A stretch of 64,000 nt of DNA from contig NZ_CP014335.1 of NCBI RefSeq assembly GCF_001610955.1, positions 475,001 to 539,000 on the forward strand. The letters are read 5' to 3'. The stretch is from Geobacillus thermoleovorans. GTDB lineage: Bacteria; Bacillota; Bacilli; Bacillales; Anoxybacillaceae. Both the position numbers and the translations under genes were made by a program. Positions 55,717 to 63,975 of the stretch are shown piece by piece. The notes beneath the pieces are model-generated. The model had not been told where the DNA came from and searched no databases. It saw only the letters and a list, made by a program, of their open reading frames with translations. Each line of letters opens with the position of its first letter. Within the stretch, counting starts at the first letter, position 1.

Positions 55717-56664
55717 GTGCATCATCACCACCATCATTCTCACGACCACCATGGTCATCACCATCACCACGGACACCATCACCACGACCACGGCAGAGAA
55801 GGTAATAAAAAAGGGCTTACGATTGCCCTTCTCATTACCGCTGGAATTATGTTATTAGAGTTTTTTGGAGGTTTAATCACAAACAGCCTAGCCCTTCTTT
55901 CTGACTCTGGTCATATGCTTAGTGATGCCAGTTCACTTGTTCTTAGCTTAGTTGCAATTTGGTTTGCCACCAAACCAGCTTCCCCAAATAAAACGTATGG
56001 CTTTTATCGTTTTGAAATTTTAGCCGCTTTATTTAATGGAGTTATCTTGTTTGTTATCGCTGGGTTTATCGTATGGGAGGCTATTCAGCGTTTTTACAAC
56101 CCACCAACCGTAGCTAGCGGCTCTATGATGCTGATTGCGTCCATTGGTCTTTTTGCCAATCTTTTAAGTGCCTGGGCGTTAATGAGAAAAGGGGATGTGA
56201 AAAATAATGTCAATCTTCGTAGTGCCTATCTTCATGTGATCGGTGATGCTTTGGGTTCCGTAGGCGCTATCATCGCTGGGCTTGTCATGTGGCTCTTTGG
56301 CTGGTATGTTGCAGACCCTATTATTTCCGTTTTGGTTGCTTTATTAATTTTGAAAGGTGCCCGGGGAGTGATTAAACATACGGTTCATATTTTGATGGAA
56401 GGGACGCCCATTACCATTGACCAAAATGAAGTGAAAAAAGCCTTAGAAAGTATTGAAGGAGTGATTAACGTTCACGACCTTCATATTTGGACCATTACTT
56501 CAGGATTGGATTCATTAAGCTGCCATATGCTCATTGAAGATCATCAAGACAGCCAAAAGGTTTTACAAGATGCCATTAACATGATTGAAGAAAAATTTAA
56601 GATTCTGCATACAACCATTCAAATTGAAACCTCTCAAATCCATCATGGGGAAATGAAAGTCTAA
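55717..56664 (+). CDS. czcD: CDF family cation exporter (CzcD), copy 2
   Basis: 315 aa. The first 26 residues contain about 18 His residues, a metal-buffering tail much longer than in copy 1. Six helices with HxxxD sites (LSDSGHMLSD, YLHVIGDALG) and a cytoplasmic C-terminal domain follow. The GTG start is nine bases after AAGGAGG. It is the direct partner of CzrA. The two CDF proteins are clearly paralogous and face opposite directions. Confidence 0.93.
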   Translation: MHHHHHHSHDHHGHHHHHGHHHHDHGREGNKKGLTIALLITAGIMLLEFFGGLITNSLALLSDSGHMLSDASSLVLSLVAIWFATKPASPNKTYGFYRFEILAALFNGVILFVIAGFIVWEAIQRFYNPPTVASGSMMLIASIGLFANLLSAWALMRKGDVKNNVNLRSAYLHVIGDALGSVGAIIAGLVMWLFGWYVADPIISVLVALLILKGARGVIKHTVHILMEGTPITIDQNEVKKALESIEGVINVHDLHIWTITSGLDSLSCHMLIEDHQDSQKVLQDAINMIEEKFKILHTTIQIETSQIHHGEMKV

Positions 56665-56685
56665 TCCCTTTCGGAGCTGATTGAA

Positions 56686-56766
56686 ATGCAACAAAACGTT
56701 GATGTTCTTGTTATCGGTGTGGGTCAAGCAGGATTAGCGATGGGATATTTATCTAAAACAAAATAA
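56686..56766 (+). pseudogene. czcO N-terminal fragment
   Basis: 26 codons, MQQNVDVLVIGVGQAGLAMG then YLSKTK and a stop. The GxGxxG FAD-binding start is that of CzcO-type flavin monooxygenases, which often follow czcD. The remaining ~320 codons have been replaced by the second recombinase-like copy. Confidence 0.7.
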
Positions 56767-56769
56767 TAT

Positions 56770-57090
56770 ATTGGGATATATGTACGTTCAGCTAATAAAG
56801 ATGATGGACAAATTAGGAAACAGTTAAACGAGTGTTACAAACTTATAAAAAACGAACCAGTTAAAGAATATGTCGATATTGGAGCGACTGGTTTACAAAA
56901 TAATTTTCCAGTGGCACTTCAAGAATTGAATGTGGATATAGGTAAGGGGCTGATCAAGAAAGTAGTTTGTCACAGTCCAGATTGAATTTCAAGGAACAAA
57001 ACAGACATACAAATGTTTGTCTTGCATTGTCAAAGAAATGATGTTGATCTTCAGTTTATTGATGGTACAAATATAATGATGTTGCTGTAG
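56770..57090 (+). pseudogene. second copy of the recombinase-like gene, broken
   Basis: It matches 46077-46397 over the full length, at about 94% by eye. It has no start codon and the Arg codon of the SPDRISRN motif has become TGA (56983-56985). Together with the copy at 46074 it forms 320-bp direct repeats that enclose the metal genes. Confidence 0.8.
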
Positions 57091-57118
57091 ATTGGTATTA
57101 AGATTAAATAGGAAATGG

Positions 57119-57153
57119 AACGTCTGGCTTCTCAAGCTGGACGTTTTTATTTT
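57119..57153 (+). terminator. terminator before the HTH coiled-coil gene
   Basis: AACGTC and GACGTT with the inner pair GGCTT/AAGCT, followed by TTTTATTTT. Confidence 0.65.
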
Positions 57154-57159
57154 CCTAAG

Positions 57160-57192
57160 ATTACCTAGGTAATGTCATAGGTATAACATTAC
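57160..57192. promoter_or_regulatory. palindromic operator-like sites
   Basis: ATTACCTAGGTAAT (57160-57173) is a perfect 14-bp palindrome. GTAATGT and ACATTAC (57169-57192) form a second inverted repeat that overlaps it. They lie 45-75 bp before the HTH gene and may be its own binding sites. Confidence 0.4.
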
Positions 57193-57237
57193 TCACATAT
57201 TTTTCTTTGTAAATAATTTTGATTGGGGGAGAAGGGG

Positions 57238-58140
57238 ATGGAAGTATATAATGTTCATCAAGCATTAAAAATCCTGAAAGAATATTACATCACTGATTCA
57301 ATTCAAATGGTTACCCGGTGGATCAGAGAAGGAAAAATTAGAGCGGAACGTTCGGCAAACCGAAAGGAGGGTTGGCGAATTCATCACGATGATTTATTCG
57401 AGTTTATTGAAGAACACAGACCAGCGTTACCTGAGATAATGGGAGTTTATGAATGGTATGTAGAAAACTCTTTTTCAATGTTGGCGAGTGACCATCGTGA
57501 AAAACACAATAAATTGGATTCCGAAGAAGTTAAAGGTGATAGCACTCACTCGGAAGAATTAATGAAGCAGCTCATGGAGGAGAAGAATCAATTAGAAAAT
57601 CAACTCATTAATATGCAGGATGAATTGAACTTGGTTTACGAGCAAATCACTGAATTAACGGTTAAAATTCAAAAACTGGAAGAAGAAAATGCTTTTTTAA
57701 TCGATTTATATGAACAAATGGAGGAGATGTATCAAGAATTAAAAAAGGAGAATAAACAAGAAAGCAGCAATGAAATTTCAGAAACAATGGATCAACAAAA
57801 AAATACAAGTAAAACTTCAAAAATGATGGAACGAAAATTAAATAAAGCTATGTCCTTTGGAGATTTTAAAGATCTTTTTAAAAAGACAATCAAGGAACAT
57901 GGGAGTGAAATAAAAGATCTCGTGCAGCAAGAAAATGAACTAATCAACGAAATATATACGTTGTTTTTCAATGAAGATGGAGAGTTAAAAAATGAGGTTA
58001 TTGATGATGAAGAATATATTTGTCCATTGACTAAGAAGAAGTATAAAAAAAATTTAAGATCCATGCTCAAAAACGCGATCCGAACCAAATTAGAACAAAT
58101 CCTGAATCCAGTTGATGGAGCAGACAGCTCGATTAGTTAG
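57238..58140 (+). CDS. HTH coiled-coil DNA-binding protein, plasmid type
   Basis: 300 aa. An N-terminal helix-turn-helix of the MerR/excisionase kind (VHQALKILKEYYITDSIQMV, TRWIREGKIRAERS) is followed by a long coiled coil (about residues 100-175) and an acidic, helical C-terminus with a small Cys-poor CPLTKKKYKK segment. Similar layouts are seen in RacA and in plasmid partition or replication accessory proteins. GGGGAGAAGGGG precedes the ATG. Exact function unknown. Confidence 0.65.
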   Translation: MEVYNVHQALKILKEYYITDSIQMVTRWIREGKIRAERSANRKEGWRIHHDDLFEFIEEHRPALPEIMGVYEWYVENSFSMLASDHREKHNKLDSEEVKGDSTHSEELMKQLMEEKNQLENQLINMQDELNLVYEQITELTVKIQKLEEENAFLIDLYEQMEEMYQELKKENKQESSNEISETMDQQKNTSKTSKMMERKLNKAMSFGDFKDLFKKTIKEHGSEIKDLVQQENELINEIYTLFFNEDGELKNEVIDDEEYICPLTKKKYKKNLRSMLKNAIRTKLEQILNPVDGADSSIS

Positions 58141-58194
58141 TCTTTTTCTTATCAAATGGATCTGTTAAATTACAATGTTGAATTTTAAAGAGAA

Positions 58195-58225
58195 CAAAAA
58201 GACCGACATTCTCAGTCGGTTTTCT
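58195..58225 (+). terminator. terminator after the HTH coiled-coil gene
   Basis: ACCGAC and GTCGGT arms around ATTCTCA, with AAAAAG before and TTTTC after. Confidence 0.75.
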
Positions 58226-58241
58226 TGAACGAATGCACACG

Positions 58242-58288
58242 TTAGCCAACCATGCCGCATCTATGCGGCACCAACAAATGATGAAAAT
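58242..58288 (+). repeat. repeat with GCCGCA hairpin, copy 1
   Basis: About 45 bp including TGCCGCATCTATGCGGCA, a short hairpin, and ATGATGAAAAT. It recurs at 62285-62330 in the same orientation. The rest of 58226-58494 holds a second hairpin (GCGATGC/GCATCGC near 58370) and no gene. Confidence 0.6.
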
Positions 58289-58494
58289 ACTAAATTTCGG
58301 GATGGTTTAATCAAAATAGACGGGTTCTTGAGGATTATGCATTTGTTAAAATAACAAAGGCGATGCCCCTTATTTAAGCATCGCTCTCGTTAATTGAATA
58401 ACAAACATACAAAAATAGTTCTCCAACTTCGCAAGAACAATTCTAATATATATTTTTGCAACCACGTTCTTCTTTTTATTACCTCACAGTAGTT

Positions 58495-59061
58495 TTATTC
58501 AGCTGCCATAGCATCGGCTTTTGTTACATGTACAGTACCATGTGGATGTTGTGGAGGTGCATATATCGAGTAAAGTTTTAGCGGGATATTACCTATATTG
58601 ATTACATTATGCCATGTTCCAGCAGGTATCATAATGGCAGAGTCATCATAGACTTTTCTTTCAAAGTTTAAATTATCTTTACTCTTGCCCATTTGAACAA
58701 TCCCTTGACCTTGTTCAATACGTAAGAATTGATCAACGTTAGGGTGAATTTCCAAACCGATATCTTCGTCCACATTGATACTCATCAATGTAACTTGCAA
58801 ATGATTTCCTGTCCATAAAGCGGTACGATACGTATTGTTTTGCTTCGCAGCCTCGTTGATATTAACTACAAACGGTTCTGGTCCATAATCTTTTAACTCA
58901 ATTTTATCTCTTCCCTTTGATGATTGTAAAAAACCCAATTGTTTAGCATGCCCTATCTCATTAGGAATAGTCCAGTAAACAGGCTGTCTTCCATAGTTAT
59001 ACATTGGTACGTTAACATAATAAGGATATGGATATGGATACATAAAAGGAACATAGTACAT
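58495..59061 (-). CDS. cupin-domain protein
   Basis: 188 aa. An N-terminal Tyr/Pro-rich stretch (YVPFMYPYPYPYYVNVPMY) is followed by a single cupin barrel (LEIHPNVDQFLRIEQGQG and PAGTWHNVINIG, with metal-binding His residues). Such Tyr-rich tails are seen on spore-coat-associated proteins. AAGGGGTGAG precedes the ATG. The catalytic or structural role is unknown. Confidence 0.82.
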   Translation of the reverse strand: MYYVPFMYPYPYPYYVNVPMYNYGRQPVYWTIPNEIGHAKQLGFLQSSKGRDKIELKDYGPEPFVVNINEAAKQNNTYRTALWTGNHLQVTLMSINVDEDIGLEIHPNVDQFLRIEQGQGIVQMGKSKDNLNFERKVYDDSAIMIPAGTWHNVINIGNIPLKLYSIYAPPQHPHGTVHVTKADAMAAE

Positions 59062-59208
59062 TTTTCTCACCCCTTCGCAGATTTATAAAATTATCCTATG
59101 CACTATGTTTAATTTTTTTTGCTCTGTTATCGTTTATTGTTGATTTTTGGACTAAAAAACCGCCCATGATAAGAGCGGTTAATTGAACTAATAGGTCCTA
59201 TATAAAAA

Positions 59209-59249
59209 AGGTCAACCAGTAAAAACTGGTTAACCTTATAATACGATCG
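59209..59249 (+). repeat. hairpin repeat, inverted partner of 62242-62282
   Basis: GGTCAACCAGT and ACTGGTTAACC form a stem, followed by TTATAATACGATCG. The reverse complement of the whole 41-bp block occurs at 62242-62282. The two flank the MITE-like element and the IS1634-interrupted gene. Confidence 0.6.
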
Positions 59250-59328
59250 CACCCGTTACTTCAATAAGGAATTAATCTGGATAGTAAAATCAACCGATTC
59301 TTTTTTGATTTATTTGAAATCAACGATT

Positions 59329-59598
59329 TGTAACCGCCTGATAACTTTGAACACTTTTTGCTAAATAGGAGTGAACACTTTACTGGAAGTTAGTTCAGGC
59401 ATTTTGTCACTTTACTTGGAGCCTCTGCGGGCAAGATTATGAGCCACGAAGCCAGATGTATCAAGGAATCTGGCTCAGCCGATGTAGGCTATCATGCCCG
59501 CCTCTCCAAATAAAGTGCACGTCTCTACTGGAAAAAAGTGTTCAGTATTATTCAGCATTTTTGGGGAAGAAAGTGTTCATTTCTACTTGGCGGTTACA
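59329..59598 (+). mobile_element. 270-bp MITE-like element
   Basis: Perfect 10-bp ends TGTAACCGCC / GGCGGTTACA and a 5-bp target duplication CGATT (59324-59328 and 59599-59603). Four boxes TGAACACTTT lie near the ends in inward orientation (59348, 59372, and as the complement 59535 and 59570). No coding sequence. The centre holds a large hairpin (59427-59501): GCGGGCA with TGCCCGC outside and AGCCAGAT with ATCTGGCT inside. It is a non-autonomous element of a TGT-ended, 5-bp-duplicating family, different from the transposon at 35834. Confidence 0.8.
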
Positions 59599-59890
59599 CG
59601 ATTAGCCAATAGCTAAAGTACAAACCGTTTTTTAGAATCGGAATATACTGAATATGATATGAGAGAGTAAGGGGGTGAAACCATGAATCCTTGGTTCAAC
59701 TCTTCTTGTATTAGTGAACAGGAAGTTAGTTTAAAAAGTTCCATGCGTTTAGTTTGGGAACAACACGTATACTGGACAAGATTGACGATCATAAGCCTGG
59801 CTTTTAATTTACCTGATGTAGACTTTGTTACCGCACGTCTTCTCCGGAACGCTACAGATATGGGAAATTTACTAAAGCCTTACTATGGAA

Positions 59891-61777
59891 CTCACATTTC
59901 GCACCCTCTCGACGAAAATCGGGAGGATTTTTTCGTTCCGATGTCGAATGAATCCTTGACACACAAGGAACGTAAAGGAGTTTTTCTCTTATGAACGTTC
60001 AAGTCAAAAAGGTCTATCGCAATTCTTATTTGAATATAATAAGTGCCCTATTCAAGAAACTGGGTCTGCCTCAATTGATTGACCATCTCGTGCCCGTCGA
60101 TCCGCAGTGCCAAACGCGAGTCAGCGATGCCGTTCAGGCCATCCTCTACAATGTGTTTGACGGCCGGCAAGCCCTTGTTCACTTGGAACATTGGGCTCAG
60201 GAGGTCGATTGTGAGAAACTCATCCGTCCCGATCTCCATCCTTCCTGGTTGAACGACGATGCGTTGGCCCGTCATCTCGATCGCCTGTATGAGGCTGGCA
60301 TTCACAACGTCATCAGCACTTGCTTGATTCATATTTATCGCAAAGAAGGCCTTTCCCTCCGAGCCTTCCACGCCGATACGACGGACAAGACCGTTTACGG
60401 CGCGTATGAATCGGCCTCGTTAGAGGCCTTACAAATCACACATGGCTACAACCGCCATCATCGTTGGCAAAAACAGATCGGTTTCGGACTGGTCGGCAAC
60501 GAGGACGGCATCCCGTTTTACGGCGATGTGCACGATGGCAACCTGCCCGATAAAACATGGAATCCCGAGGTGCTGTCTCGTGTCCATGAACAGCTGAAGC
60601 AGGCCAAAATCGAAGACGAATGGATTTACGTGGCCGATTCCGCCGCGATGACGAAAGAGACCCTGGCGCAAACCAAAGCGGCCAACGCCTTTTTGATCAC
60701 CAGAGGCCCTTCGTCGCTCCGGATCGTGAAAACCGCGCTGGCCGAAGCGGATGCTGAGGACACGACGTGGAGCGATCCCTTTACGTTGGCGGAGAGAAAC
60801 GGCGCCACGTACCGGGTATGGGAAACGGCCTCGACGTATGAAGGCCACCCCGTTCGGCTGATCGTTGTTGAATCGAGCGCGCTCGACCAGCGAAAAGGAA
60901 AGACGCTTGAAAAAGAACGAACCAAAGAAGCGGAGCTTCTTCGCGAGGAACAAGCCCGTTGGGAGCGTCACCCCTTCTCCTGCCGGGAAGATGCCGAACA
61001 AGCCTTGGCGTCCCTCAAGACGTCCCTTCGCCCCCGGTTTCATCGGGTTGAGGCCGCGGTCGAAGAGATCGTACGCCTGAAAAAACGGCGCGGACGGCCG
61101 AAAAAAGGGGCGGAACCCGAGGTGGAGACGCTGTATTTCTTGCACCTTGACGTCGAATTCGACCAAGACGCGTGGGAACAGGCGAGACGGAAAGCGTCCC
61201 GGTTTGTCCTTGTCACGACCGTTCCGAAGGAATGGAAGGGCCAACCCATGGATGCCCAAGAGATCTTGAAGCTGTATAAAGGGCAGATCTCGGTGGAAAT
61301 GAACTTCGCTTTTTTGAAAGATCCGTTTTTCACGGATGAGATTTACGTCAAAAAACCAGAACGGGTCGCAGTATTAGGCTATTTGTTTCTGTTGGCCTTG
61401 GCGATTTACCGCGTTTTTCAGCGCCGAGTGCGTCAGTTTATTACTCCAGAACACCCGTTGAAGGGTCCTGGAGGCCGCAAGCTGACCCGGCCGACGGGAC
61501 AGGCGATTTTTCAGCTGTTTCAATATGTGAACATCGTCCTGTTCAAGCTGCCGGATGGGCGCATCCAACGCTCACTGGATCGCTCCCTTACCCCTGATCA
61601 GCGAAGGATTCTGCAGGGATTGGGCATGGATGAGAGCATCTACGTGTAACGTGATACGGAACGACCAGCGATGGTAAAAAAAGGATTGCCATCGCTCGTT
61701 GTGTTGGCCAAAAAGTTATTCTGAAAAACTAAATAAAAAATCCTTTGTTTTGACCTTGTTAGGGTGCGAAATGTGAG
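59891..61777 (+). mobile_element. IS1634-family insertion sequence
   Basis: 1887 bp with perfect 17-bp inverted ends CTCACATTTCGCACCCT. A 6-bp duplication ATGGAA flanks it (59885-59890 and 61778-61783). One transposase gene fills it. Confidence 0.9.
59991..61649 (+). CDS. IS1634 transposase
   Basis: 552 aa DDE transposase. Acidic residues are readable in AFHADTTDKTVYG and WIYVADSAAMTKET, with the Glu in the YKGQISVEMNFAFLKDP segment near residue 430. The basic KKRRGRPKKG patch lies in the middle. The frame is complete. The start follows AAAGGAG. Confidence 0.93.
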   Translation: MNVQVKKVYRNSYLNIISALFKKLGLPQLIDHLVPVDPQCQTRVSDAVQAILYNVFDGRQALVHLEHWAQEVDCEKLIRPDLHPSWLNDDALARHLDRLYEAGIHNVISTCLIHIYRKEGLSLRAFHADTTDKTVYGAYESASLEALQITHGYNRHHRWQKQIGFGLVGNEDGIPFYGDVHDGNLPDKTWNPEVLSRVHEQLKQAKIEDEWIYVADSAAMTKETLAQTKAANAFLITRGPSSLRIVKTALAEADAEDTTWSDPFTLAERNGATYRVWETASTYEGHPVRLIVVESSALDQRKGKTLEKERTKEAELLREEQARWERHPFSCREDAEQALASLKTSLRPRFHRVEAAVEEIVRLKKRRGRPKKGAEPEVETLYFLHLDVEFDQDAWEQARRKASRFVLVTTVPKEWKGQPMDAQEILKLYKGQISVEMNFAFLKDPFFTDEIYVKKPERVAVLGYLFLLALAIYRVFQRRVRQFITPEHPLKGPGGRKLTRPTGQAIFQLFQYVNIVLFKLPDGRIQRSLDRSLTPDQRRILQGLGMDESIYV

Positions 61778-62176
61778 ATGGAAATAAAATAGCCGCAAAG
61801 TTCAGCAACTTAATAAGGGAGCACTTGGTAATTGCTGTGGAGCTTGTCAAAGCTGCAAAAGCAGGCAATCAAAAAGCTGTAGCAGCTGCAGAGAGAAGAT
61901 GGTACGCAAATGGAGAAGAAATTGCCGAATTCCTAAGTACAATAAATCCCTATATATCAAAAAATAAATTTAAAGAAATGTTTTTCGAGCATCTGGCACT
62001 TACTACATCGGAAGCAGTATTTATACTCCAAAAAGATTATAAATCAAGTATTGCTGTGTTTGATAAAATTGAGGCGGAAGCTTTACAAATGGCGGACACA
62101 ATAACGGTTGGAATTGTGAAACAATTCCCCAAAAAGTTTCAAATATAAGAGTTACTGATTGCAGAATAAGATAATA

Positions 62177-62205
62177 AATGGCACTAATTTCAGTGCCTTT
62201 TTTTA
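62177..62205 (+). terminator. terminator after the split gene
   Basis: GGCACT and AGTGCC around AATTTC, then TTTTTTTATT. Confidence 0.8.
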
Positions 62206-62241
62206 TTAGTTTTTGTGATTTCAAATTGAACTAAACTGCCA

Positions 62242-62330
62242 CGATCGTATTATAAGGTCAGCCAGATATTTCTGGTTGACCATTTTAGCCACCCATGCCG
62301 CATTTCGCGGCACCACAGATGATGAAAATG
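62242..62330 (+). repeat. paired hairpin repeats
   Basis: Two adjoining repeats: 62242-62282 is the reverse complement of 59209-59249, and 62285-62330 repeats 58242-58288 (TGCCGCATTTCGCGGCA hairpin, ATGATGAAAAT). The stretch 62331-62465 has no recognisable gene. Confidence 0.6.
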
Positions 62331-62465
62331 AACTGAATCCGTCCATACTGTTACTACGGTTGGGAGAGGAAGATCGTTTCAAGTTGGTGCCATGAGCCCA
62401 TCCGTTAGTCTGACTCCAACGACCACGGTGCACCACGGATTGTCGCTCCCTTACGGGAAGCACGC

Positions 62466-63167
62466 ATGGGAGATTTAATTCAACAAACAGAACGTTTCTA
62501 CCACTATTTTGAACAACAAGAAAAAAGGGTGCATCAAACGCCAGAATCAGTTGAAGCAGTTAGAAAACTGAATGAAGACAGTATCCAGTTGGTGTATGGA
62601 TTTAGAAATTTCAAAAGAAACCTTCTCATTATGATTATAAATTGTAAAGTTCAGGGGTTTAATTTTTCTCTTCTGGTTGATCATATTGCTCGTGAAGCAG
62701 AATATTTTATGAATAGCCTGCAAAAATTTAACAATGGCATATTAGAGCCTATTCAAGACGCCATTATCCATGAGAATGTTTTTTGGCTGCGTATTATGAT
62801 GGAACATTCCCGTTTTATCACTTCATTACTGGATCAATCTGAAAGAAATTTGGTCATTACTGCACGAAAATTTGGTGACGATTTTAAAACCCTGTTGAAC
62901 CAAGCTAGAGACGTGGAATCGATGCTTTATCATAAGAAACCGACCTATCCGATCATCGGAAAGATGAATAAGGATAGTGAAAGTGCAACGGAGGAATTAA
63001 GAAACTTCAAGAAAGCGGGACTTGAGCTAATTAAAAATTGCCAGATTCGAAACGTTATTAATCCTTTACTAGTTGATCACGTTGTTCGCGAAGCGGAACA
63101 CTTTTTATTCATGATTCGTGTTCTTGAAGAACGGTTAAAACAAAAACAGAAAGAGGCAAACATATAA
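62466..63167 (+). CDS. DUF2935 protein, probably missing its N-terminus
   Basis: 233 aa. The family is a tandem of two four-helix units with conserved EH..W..I...H, E and HVxREAEHF motifs; here the second unit is complete (HENVFWLRIMMEHSRFI ... VDHVVREAEHF) and the first lacks its starting helix, beginning at TERFYHYFEQ. There is no clear ribosome binding site before the ATG, and the upstream 130 bp is unrelated sequence. The gene may be a 5'-truncated remnant. Metal binding by the His/Glu residues is likely. Confidence 0.65.
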   Translation: MGDLIQQTERFYHYFEQQEKRVHQTPESVEAVRKLNEDSIQLVYGFRNFKRNLLIMIINCKVQGFNFSLLVDHIAREAEYFMNSLQKFNNGILEPIQDAIIHENVFWLRIMMEHSRFITSLLDQSERNLVITARKFGDDFKTLLNQARDVESMLYHKKPTYPIIGKMNKDSESATEELRNFKKAGLELIKNCQIRNVINPLLVDHVVREAEHFLFMIRVLEERLKQKQKEANI

Positions 63168-63198
63168 AATAAAAGCCTTCTTTTATAAGAGAGCCTTC

Positions 63199-63223
63199 AG
63201 CTTGTCGACAAAGTCGACAAGCT
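63199..63223 (+). repeat. second copy of the GTCGAC palindrome
   Basis: AGCTTGTCGAC and GTCGACAAGCT around AAA; identical over 30 bp (including flanks) to 46598-46627. It is followed by a T-run (ACTTTTTT) and may act as a terminator. Confidence 0.65.
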
Positions 63224-63309
63224 GAACAACTTTTTTCCGATATTCCACCGGAGAAAGATTGTATAGACATTCTGTCTACTTGACAGAGATAAGACCGGTC
63301 CTTGTTTCT

Positions 63310-63975
63310 TTATCTTTTTAGGCGTTCTATAAGCTCTAACAAATTTGTAAATGTATAGTTAGGAGTAACATCAAGAAAGTCCATTACGTTGTTTGTGCGA
63401 TTGATCCATGCGGTTTGAAAACCAAATTTGCTCGCTCCGGCAATATCCCAAGTATTCGAGGATAAAAACAATACTTCCTCCCGATTTACGTTCAGTCGGC
63501 TTACCGCATGTTGATAAGCGGATGGTGAAGGCTTGTATTGTTTTACTTCATCAACACTAATGATGTAATCAAAATACTTTGCCAGCCCTGTATTGTCCAA
63601 CAAAGGAAGCAGCATATCAGGAGAACCGTTGGAAAAGACGACGAGCGTTTCGTCTTTTAACGCTTGCAACACTTCTTCTACCTCTGGATAAGGCGATAAG
63701 AAATGATAAGCGTTTAATAAATCTTCCGCTATTTCATTGGTTAAAGAAACTTGTAACGATTCACACGCAAATTGCAGCGCCTGTTTCGTAATTTCATGAA
63801 ACGGAATATACGCGCCCATCAGTTGCCGCAAGAAACAATATTCCAATTGCTTTTGCCGCCATAATCGGCTTATTTGATCCCCGCTGTCTGCAAAATATTT
63901 AGAGCATGCCTTCGAAACGGAGTAAACATCAAATAATGTACCATAAACGTCAAATATATATGCCTTATACTTCAT
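63310..63975 (-). CDS. haloacid dehalogenase type II family hydrolase
   Basis: 221 aa HAD protein. The four motifs are visible: DVYGTLFD (Asp9 nucleophile), FSNGSP (motif II), the Lys of YKPSPSAY (motif III), and LFLSSNTWDIAGA (motif IV). This matches the L-2-haloacid dehalogenase group, which removes halide from 2-haloalkanoates, but substrates of HAD homologues often differ. Start is MKYKAYIFDV after AGGGATG. The sequence context is a low-G+C accessory region. Confidence 0.85.
   Translation of the reverse strand: MKYKAYIFDVYGTLFDVYSVSKACSKYFADSGDQISRLWRQKQLEYCFLRQLMGAYIPFHEITKQALQFACESLQVSLTNEIAEDLLNAYHFLSPYPEVEEVLQALKDETLVVFSNGSPDMLLPLLDNTGLAKYFDYIISVDEVKQYKPSPSAYQHAVSRLNVNREEVLFLSSNTWDIAGASKFGFQTAWINRTNNVMDFLDVTPNYTFTNLLELIERLKR

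Larger units (their letters stand above)
59683..62148 (+). pseudogene. 190-codon gene split by an IS1634 element
   Basis: Part one (59683-59890) encodes ISEQEVSLKSSMRLVWEQHV ... LLKPYYG; part two (61784-62148) continues NKIAAKFSNLIREHLVIAV to QFPKKFQI. Removing the IS and one ATGGAA gives an exact 190-aa frame. The restored protein belongs to a helical Bacillus family that is sometimes auto-named acetylglutamate kinase, a name without support from the sequence. GGGGGTG precedes the start. Confidence 0.82.

Noticed and set aside
60429..61259. 276-codon minus-strand frame opposite the IS1634 transposase
   Set aside because: Antisense shadow; no ribosome binding site and biased composition.
59683..62148. 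Acetylglutamate kinase as product of the split gene
   Set aside because: No amino-acid kinase motifs are visible; the name appears to be an annotation carry-over.
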